A model generated the notes under the pieces. The model had not been told where the DNA came from, ran no database searches, and saw only the letters and a list, made by a program, of their open reading frames with translations. Made by a program: the position numbers and the translations under genes. A DNA stretch of 64,000 bases from Platerodrilus igneus (Eukaryota > Arthropoda > Insecta > Coleoptera > Lycidae). Shown piece after piece: positions 56,745 through 64,000 of the stretch; within the stretch, counting starts at the first letter, position 1, and each line of letters opens with the position of its first letter. The stretch spans positions 2,604,001 to 2,668,000 of the forward strand of contig JARFIW010000139.1 in assembly GCA_036346225.1 (NCBI GenBank), given 5' to 3'.

Positions 56745-56967
56745 TGGTGCCCAATTCGAGAGGCTCGAATATTTTTTTTTACTCTGGTGAGGCTTTTTGT
56801 ATGTTTCACAGCATCTCTATGACGGCCCAACGCTGGGGCTCGATTCTTATAGGGTTTCACAGCAACTCTTGACGCCCAAATCTGTGAGGCTCGATTCGAA
56901 AACCTTAGTTCCCGAATAATGGTGAGGTACCACAGCATCTCTTGGCGACCCGAACGTGAGGGCTCGA
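56745..56967 (+). promoter_or_regulatory. Primer binding site and repeated site-like modules
   Basis: TGGTGCCCAATTCGAGAGGC starts right at the LTR end and fits a retroelement primer site of the TGGCGCCCAACG...GGGGC (tRNA-Lys1,2) type. Three more modules follow: TGACGGCCCAACGCTGGGGC (56820), TGACGCCCAAATCTGTGAGG (56870) and TGGCGACCCGAACGTGAGGG (56943). Each is followed by CTCGA and preceded by CACAGCA. Each can form a short CCCA/GGG stem. Confidence 0.6.
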
Positions 56968-57172
56968 AATCCAGATAGTGTGTAACTGTTTCAGGAAACT
57001 GACGACCCTGAAATTAGGAGCTGAGTGTGAATATTTTTGTAGGTGTGTGAAAGAAGTATGTAGGAGTGTGTGGGGGTGAAAAGTGTGAGGTAAGCAGAGA
57101 AAAGAGTGGCTTTGAAGTCAAGGGGTGGAAATTGGTAGTGACGATAGTGCCTTGTGTGAGAAAAATTCAAAA

Positions 57173-58381
57173 ATGGAGGAAGCTGGAGGTAGTAGGGATC
57201 AGTCAAGGACGGAGTCAGGAGATCAAAGAAACGAGATGATAATGAAGATGCTCGAAAGAATGAATGAGACGTTAAGCGGGGTTAGAGACGAATCGAACAA
57301 AAAGTTTGAGCAAATTAGTATGAAAATTGATAACTCGACGAAGGAATTTTGGGAATTTAAAAATAGTTTGACGGTAAAGATGGGGGAAGTTGAAAATAGG
57401 GTTGATAAAAATGAGCGTGATATTACAGGTCTTCGACAGGAAATGGGACACTTAAGGTCCGAAGTACGCATTTTTTGTGAAGAAGAGATAAATATAAAAG
57501 TGACTGAAGTAACGGACTCATGTAGGGATCAGTTAGGCAGGGTAGAACGCGAAGTTAGTAGTATTAAATACAACATGTCAAGTTTAAGGGGGGATGGTCT
57601 CAGATTTTATACAGGTGGCGTATCATTGGACCAACATATGAAATTTTATGGCGATAACAGGGTAAATCCACAAATTTTTATTAATAGTGTAAGAAATCTA
57701 GTGGGAAATTTATTCGACGAACAGACTAAACTGAATACGATAAAGGCTTTATAGAAAGACAATGCGGAAGCATGGTTTAATTTAGTAGTACAGGACATAG
57801 ACACATATCAGGACTTTGAAAACAAATTTTTACAACATTACTGGAGTGATCACAAACAGGATCAGATTAGGGACGACTTGATTACAGGAAAATTTAAGGG
57901 AGAGTTTGCAGGTTCTAGGGAGCAATATGCCATCCGCAAATACAGTGTGGCCAAACAATTTAATCCACCATTGACGGACAGACAAATAATCAAGTACTTA
58001 TCACGACATTTTGAACTGGAAATCAGACAACACGTGGCCTTACAAAACATCACAGAACGGGAGACATTTTTAGAATACTTACAGAGATATGACGATGTAT
58101 GTGTAGGACGGACAAGAGAGATACGAGAACGAAACATTAATACGGTTAGGTTTGACAACAGGACACAGAATTTTGCGAGACGGCCTGACTACAATGGGAA
58201 TTTTCGACCGAATAGGGAACGACGAGGACAGGAATACAGGAGCAATAGTGCGACTAGGGGACCGACGCCAAGACCGAGTTACACGAGACAGAACAGTTTA
58301 CCGGAAGTAAACAGGACAGTGACGAGCACGCCGAATAGAGACAGGAACACGGATAGTAATACGAGGAGGTCGTACGCATAG
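57173..58381 (+). pseudogene. gag polyprotein, one stop
   Basis: From ATG at 57173 (MEEAGGSRDQ) one frame runs to TAG at 58379-58381, interrupted only by TAG at 57752-57754. N-terminal ~150 residues are charged and coiled-coil rich (MKMLERMNETLSGVRDESN). The capsid-like part has FYGDNRVNPQIFINSVRN and a block around EAWFNLVVQDIDTYQDFENK. The C-terminus is arginine-rich (RRPDYNGNFRPNRERRG) and replaces a CCHC zinc knuckle, which is absent. About 402 codons, normal for Gypsy gag. The readable stop may be suppressed or a simple lesion. Confidence 0.85.
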
Positions 58382-59550
58382 GTTGTAGAAGGACAACCAG
58401 GACCAAGCACGGAAAACAGGACGAGATAGGATTTTTAGAACGCGACAGACCACTAGATTTCTGTGTAAATGTGTACGAACATCCACGTGAATTTTTCAAA
58501 ATTGAGGAGGAGATAGAGCCAGAAACTGTAGAAAAATTATGTTTGCCAATTATTAATATAGGGATTTTTGAGAATAATGTAGAAGTATTACTTGATACAG
58601 GGGCAGAGGCGAGTTTAATATCGGAGGAATTCGTCAGCAAAATTAGGGATAAGGTTTGTGATAGAATTATGCCTATAAAGCGTAGCCATTTAGTAGCTCC
58701 AAATAAAAAGAAGTTTGCTGTAGTAAATAGTGTTGTGGTGCTTAGGATAAATATAGGAGGTTTAAGCTGTGAACAGGAGTTTGTAATTGTACCTGGACTG
58801 AAGTTTCAGAGCATTTTAGGTGTTGACTGTATGATGCAGTTAGGAGTTTTGATAGATATGGAAAGGAAGGTAGTAAGGATTAAGGATAGGGTAGTGCCAT
58901 GGAAGGGCAGTTATGAAGTCACAGAGGATGACACGGGGTTGAGTATTAATGTAGTAGAGGTAGAGGATGATGGAGTTAAACAGATCAACACAATAAGATG
59001 TCCAGAGGATAGGATAGTAGAAGTTCAAGCTTTATTACAAAAACATGCAGAATTAGTGGAAGTAAAAGCAAGAGCAGTATATTGGGAGCAGGTGAAGGCA
59101 GAATTAAATAAAGATGCACGAAAAATTAACCAACGGACCAAACCGCAATTCCATTGTCCACCATCCATGGACACACTTTTGACGAGGTTAAGTGGCAAGT
59201 TTGTTTTTAGTAAATTAGATTTAAGGAATTCATTATGGCTGATTCCATTACACAAGGATTCAAGAAGGTACACAGGATTTTCCGTAGAGGGAAAAATCTA
59301 TAATTTTAAGGTAGTATCGTTTGGTTTGTCCGCAGAAAAGGAAATAATAATAAATGAGAAACAGACAAGTGTAGGGACTAAAGAAGAAGCAATATTTAAG
59401 AGTCAGGATAATAGGGATGATAAGTTTATTGTATGTGAGATAATAGGGATGATAAGTATAGATATAAAAGGAGGAGAAATAGGGATGAAGAGTATTAGGA
59501 TGGTGAGAAGAAAGACTTGGAGGATCAAGAAAAGAGTCAGATTTAAATAA
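58382..59550 (+). pseudogene. pro-pol with large internal deletion
   Basis: Frame is -1 relative to gag, as in many Gypsy elements. Protease: VEVLLDTGAEASLISEEF with intact DTG (58594-58602), then FQSILGVDCMMQLGV. RT: FVFSKLDLRNSLWLIPLHKD and KIYNFKVVSFGLS. At about 59335, inside the RT fingers/palm, the sequence jumps to an unrelated basic tail (KEEAIFKSQ, RRKTWRIKKR), so the RT catalytic site, RNase H and integrase are gone. The segment just before the RT start is also shortened relative to normal Gypsy pol. The product could at most be a protease fused to a stub. Confidence 0.85.
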
Positions 59551-60111
59551 GAAATGAAGATTAAATGAACAAAATATAGGGATAAAATAGGTGTATATAG
59601 AAGAGTAGAAGTAAGTGTTTATAGAAAATAAAGCTAGGTATAAGATAAATATGGGAGATAGTTAGATATAGGTATATAGGATGAGAATGAAAAGTAAATG
59701 TAGGGAGAAAATAAGATAGGTTAAGTGTAGATATTTCTTATAAGATTAGTGGAGAGTTAGGAATAGAATAAGAATAGGATAGGTATATAGGATTAGTTAG
59801 ATGGAAGTGAGTATAGTGAAGATTAGTTAAAGGTTAGGAATAGGATAGGTATATAGGATGTATATAGGATTAGATGGAGAAGTAGGATAAAGTTAGGGAT
59901 AATTTCAGTTTATAAAATTAGGTGAGAGTTAGGAATAGGATAGGGATATAGGATATGTGTAAATATTTTTAGGATTGGATAGAAGTTAGGTAAGCTAGAA
60001 AGATAAGTGTAGAGTGAGATAAGCAATTGAATTGTAATTTTTTTTGTAGTCTAGAGGTTTCGTATCTGAATTTAAATAAGTGGGATTATTTGTATTCAAA
60101 TAGGGGGAAAA
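59551..60111 (+). repeat. Purine-rich tail before 3' LTR
   Basis: Very C-poor plus strand with a degenerate repeat (GTTAGGAATAGGATAGGTAT) at about 59757, 59830 and 59935. It ends in the polypurine tract AGGGGGAAAA that primes plus-strand synthesis. Confidence 0.75.
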
Positions 60112-60894
60112 TACTCAAATTTAGACCAGGGTAGAAAATTAATTAACGACATCAAATAATTTTAATCACCCTGTATAAAGAAACAAATAGAAATTACGTG
60201 CGAGATTTATATTAATTAATTCAATTTTTAAGTAACGAGTATTAAACAAAGTGTACAAATAATAATTAATATTTAATTAGTATTCGCTAAAAATTAAAGG
60301 ATAGAAGTCAATGCCATTCATTATTATTTTAATTGGAGTTAATTGAACAATTAGTAATATATAATAAGCATAAAAGCCTATGAAAATCCAAGGTTGGTTA
60401 AAATAGCATGAAATAAAGCTCGAAGAATTATATTTAAAACATTCATTAGGAGCACACACCTGCAAACTTTTAAATGTCAAATTCTAATAAATTCGAGCTG
60501 ATAAACATGCAGATTCTACGTATATTGGAAACGGTCGGATGTTTTAGCAGGAAAGGCTAGATGAGAGGTTATTTTACTTACGTAAGAATCCACGTGGATT
60601 TAAATAACAGATAGTAAAGAATATCGATTTGTACCACTCAGACCAAGGTAGAAAAGGACGGATAAAAAGCGTAAAGTAGAGACACGGAAATAGAAGGCGT
60701 GATTTGCGAAGCTTCACTAGGGCTACGATTGGTTGGAATAAGATGCAAACATGAGAGGTGTAAACATAACAATTTCTGTATAAAATTAGTTAGTTGTTCG
60801 CGGACGCGTTGCGAGGCGTGTGGAAAATTCTTAGATTTTTAACTTGGACGTGTGCAAATTTTAGTAGAATCGCTGTGCCGGACCGTCGAAAGGG
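60112..60894 (+). repeat. 3' LTR, upstream part
   Basis: Nearly identical to 54795-55578. Interrupted at AGGG (60891-60894). Confidence 0.9.
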
Positions 60895-62705
60895 TGTTGC
60901 AAATTATTTTTTGAACTACTAAAACACCACATTGGGTGTCAGTGTTACATTTTTTCTTATTTGGTCTTAACTAGCGTTCTCTTCTTAATACCTATATCTG
61001 ACTCTAGAAGTTGGGGGTCTGCAAAACAAAGTCTTCCGACGTAACTAGGGGTCTATTCCTTGGGTAGAGCCATGAGCAATTGGGGGGGGTAAGTCGAAAT
61101 CTGTTTGGGGATCATACTCAAACTAAAACAAATAGGCGCCACCAAGTCCGATTGATTCACGTTAATGGCATGGCATCTTTCTAAGGGCGGACGTGGAGAC
61201 CCAAAGAAAAAAAAGATCGCCTTCGCTGACAAGGACCTGTCTTAACAGAATAAGACGCAGTTCCTGTAAGAAAGAATAATAATTAAGTCAACATAGAAAA
61301 TTGGAACACTGTTTGTATCCCGCAAATATACCTAAAGAAATATAAAAAAAATATTTTCTATATAAGGGTGGTATCAAAATACAACTCTTAAAGATATTAA
61401 ATTTCGGTGGTTAGGTTTGATCACACTTGATCAAAATAAAAAAAACTTTAAGCTTGGCTTAATAATTTACTCGAAAGAATCTGTTTATCTTTAAATAAAA
61501 TTCAATGCAATAAAATTAAAAAAAAATTATTTGAATTACTTTGTAAATTTAACATAAGGTTTATCAACCCTATTCATGATCAAATACATTACAACAAAGT
61601 GTAACTTGTTACACCAATATTTTCTAACCCACTCAGATCTGTTTAGGTCAATCACATTATAGAAATTAAAATACAAATTTTTCTCTTTAAGTTCGAAGTA
61701 CTAATTTCAGTTTAAAATGAAAATGTTCACAAAAATATTCTTGTTTTCAAAGTCGGTAGTGACGCAGTGTTAAGCATCTGCCATCACGGATACATGTGTC
61801 AACAACATATTTCAAACAAACAAATGATATAATTACACCTGTTATTGTAACTAACAGATTATATTCTTACAAAATCAAGTGAGTGAATTTTAAATTTAAT
61901 ACTGGGAATTCCAGCTTAGCAATAGTTGAAGCAAATAACAAATACGCACTTCTACACATCGAAACAAAATAGCGTGCTTCCTGAATGAAACACAAAAGAA
62001 TTTCTTAAAGCTACTACGAACCAAATAAAACTGCTTTCCAAGACTGGATTAGGAAGTGCATCGCCATGCGGCATTTACTGCTTACATTCTATCAACGTAG
62101 CATCTCGGCTCGGAGCAACAAACGATCTTCTATTAATTAGATCAGCATTCCATCCTCTAAATACACATGGTAAAATGAAGTGGTTTTCTTAACGTCGATT
62201 CTCGTATTTAAGGTACTAACTGCATCGTAAATTGTAAATTAAATTCTTATCGCCTAAATTTTGTTGCCTACATTCATGTCGTTTAGATTCTCATCGCCTA
62301 AATTTTGTTGCGCTAAACAAATTTTCAAATTAAATAAGATAATAAAGTGTATACTTTACCAATCGTTATTCTAAGAATGTGCTCACTCATTCAAACCGAC
62401 CCGCAGGTCACTGGCCATCGTCCTCGTATACATCCTGCTCTTACTTCTACCTATGGCCGAGTGCTTATCACGCGCTCTCGGACGATCGGAGGGTCCAAGG
62501 GGGGAGGTTGTCACATCTCTAAGCGTCTTTGCGACTGGCTGTGGAATACACCGACATCCAAAACAAATAGGCTAACGAGTCTACATGCTGTTTCAATGTA
62601 ATAATTTAATTGTTAAACGTATTATGACTTTACTTAATAAATGTGTTTTATTATTTTTGTACCTTTAATGAAGAGGTTTATCAACTCGAAAATAAAACTG
62701 TTACA
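60895..62705 (+). mobile_element. Probable solo LTR insertion
   Basis: 1811 bp absent from the 5' LTR, starting TGTTGC and ending TGTTACA, flanked by AGGG at 60891-60894 and 62706-62709. TG...CA ends with a 4-bp duplication indicate a solo LTR of another family. An AATAAA lies near 62637. The open frame 62347-62601 is not recognised. Confidence 0.6.
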
Positions 62706-63876
62706 AGGGAAAAGAAAATGCGAAATTCTAAAAATTGTCCGTTGTGGGACAAATTCGACGTGCAAGCGGGACATTATATAAACCCGTGTTTATAGGAGTT
62801 TCGCTCTCTTAGATTTTTGATTTTATTCGATACTTTAAACAGTTTTGCTCTTTATTTTTTGATTATTTAATACTTTAAGTAGAATACGTGGTGATTACGT
62901 GCTACAATAAAAGTTATTAGTGCACTTAGAGAAGATACAAGGTATTAAAGTCTAGTTATATTTGCGAGTATTACTGTACCAATTATCCAAATTAGTAACG
63001 ATAAATAAATAAATAAAAGTAGGCAGTTTTGGGTACAGCGTGAAAGAATTATGAATTTCTTTGCTATTTTTCGGGAGTGAGTAATCAAGTGTTATTCGTA
63101 AACGTGATTGGATCCACAAAACAAGATTTGGATATACATAGATGAGTTCCTGAGAAGCCCTGAAACAATTAAGACGAATGGTGGTGTAGAAAATTTTAAA
63201 GGCGACCAGGAATCCTAGGACGTAAACATAACCCAGCTGGAATGGTGGAATTAGCAAGGACGATGTACATTGAAGCCACGAGTGCATTAACCTTCGGGTA
63301 AATTATGCATTTTGTTAAATTTTAGATGTTTTGGTGTGTGTTGAATATCTTTATAATTTGTTTTTATGATAAAAATGGACAGTAGTAAATTTGTATAAAC
63401 AACAAATTTTTAATTTTAAGGTAAAATTTTCTTATATAAGTAGAAAGGAGTATTTATCAGGTTTATGTTTTGATTATGATGAAAATTTGGGTCTGTTTTT
63501 GAGCTCAATTAGACTAACCTGTTAAATTAACGTAAAGGGGTGGGAGATTTTATTTTTTATTTTATTCAGACTCAGGTCTGCACACATTGTTAACTTAATT
63601 AGTATGCATCCTACAAGGACTCTAATTCTGGATGCAAATTAAAATGACGACAAATTTTAACTTGAAATTTTATGATGCTGAAATTTATGCTACAATTTAA
63701 TTTTGAAATTTTAATGTATTATGAATATTGATATATATATAGAGTTAACGTTGATGTTTGTGGTAGGAATGTGTTTGTTTTTTTTATGAATGAGGATGAA
63801 AGTTTTAACTAGGTGAGCAGCCGAGGCGGAAAAAGTAAAGAGGCGATTATCAGAAGAAAGTAACGGACCAGTTAAT
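62706..63876 (+). repeat. 3' LTR, downstream part
   Basis: Continues from 55575 of the 5' LTR, with the TATA box (TATATAAACCC near 62776) and the same end, GACCAGTTAATT. Confidence 0.9.
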
Positions 63877-63966
63877 TTTGAGGGGATCACAGCAATTCTT
63901 GCCGCCCAATCTGTTGGGCTCGAATGTTTTGTAGAAAGTACCAGTTACTGTGGACGAGGATCACAG

Positions 63967-64000
<34 letters not shown>
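63877..64000 (+). repeat. Leader-like module and (AT)n at window edge
   Basis: GGATCACAGCAATTCTTGCC, then GCCCAATCTGTTGGGCTCGA (63903-63922), then GAGGATCACAGCA and (AT)n from 63969 to the window end. It follows the 3' LTR where host DNA would be expected. Confidence 0.8.

Larger units (their letters stand above)
54795..63876 (+). mobile_element. Gypsy-like LTR retrotransposon, defective
   Basis: 5' LTR, leader with primer-site modules, gag, a protease and partial RT with a large internal deletion, a purine-rich tail with polypurine tract AGGGGGAAAA (60102-60111), and a 3' LTR. The LTRs differ by only scattered changes, so it is younger than the errantivirus-like element. No clear target duplication; the left flank is (AT)n and the right flank is more leader-like sequence. 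Confidence 0.88.

Overview
The window is 64 kb of AT-rich animal nuclear DNA, almost certainly from an insect. It holds an errantivirus-type LTR element with an env remnant, piggyBac, mariner, pogo and hAT transposases, several non-LTR retrotransposon pieces, tRNA-derived SINEs and a Polinton-like element. There are no operons or bacterial signals, and no complete host protein gene can be recognised. Nearly every long reading frame belongs to a mobile element, and most are broken.

Layout. 0-8.4 kb: decayed mariner (1.78-2.45 kb), one copy of an unknown ~1 kb repeat (3.8-4.8 kb), LINE 3' ends (5.4 and 6.3-6.7 kb) and a hAT/ZBED-type pseudogene (6.8-7.7 kb). 8.45-22.5 kb: a nested stack. An old Gypsy integrase is split by an errantivirus-like element with two LTRs (9.15-9.75 and 21.74-22.31 kb) and TACG target duplications. 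That element is itself split by a LINE (11.30-14.50 kb, duplication GTCCGTTCT) and by a piggyBac element (17.49-19.92 kb, TTAA). 22.85-23.83 kb: second copy of the unknown ~1 kb repeat.

24.03-33.83 kb: a 9.8 kb element with 1.25-1.97 kb terminal inverted repeats, AG...CT termini and a 6-bp duplication (TTGGTG), which are Polinton/Maverick hallmarks. Its TIRs contain tandem ~340 bp units, some encoding the same ~80-residue peptide. Inside are two broken unidentified genes, an internal duplication, a LINE fragment and a tandem SINE array. 34.24-36.18 kb: deleted pogo-like element. 36.2-52.2 kb: mostly non-coding DNA with tRNA-SINEs, (AT)n tracts, a well-formed TATA/initiator promoter with a short spliced leader (43.1-43.5 kb), weak exon candidates and an inverted-repeat cluster (51.1-51.9 kb).

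52.3-64 kb: a Gypsy-like LTR family with ~1.95 kb LTRs. One LTR is inverted (52.43-54.45 kb). A defective LTR-gag-pol-LTR copy follows (54.80-63.88 kb), whose 3' LTR holds a 1.8 kb probable solo LTR. Its leader has four primer-binding-site-like stem modules. Similar modules, often capped by (AT)n, recur at several other sites.

Limits: everything was read by eye. Family calls rest on recognisable motifs; divergence, exact boundaries and all splice predictions need computation or RNA data.
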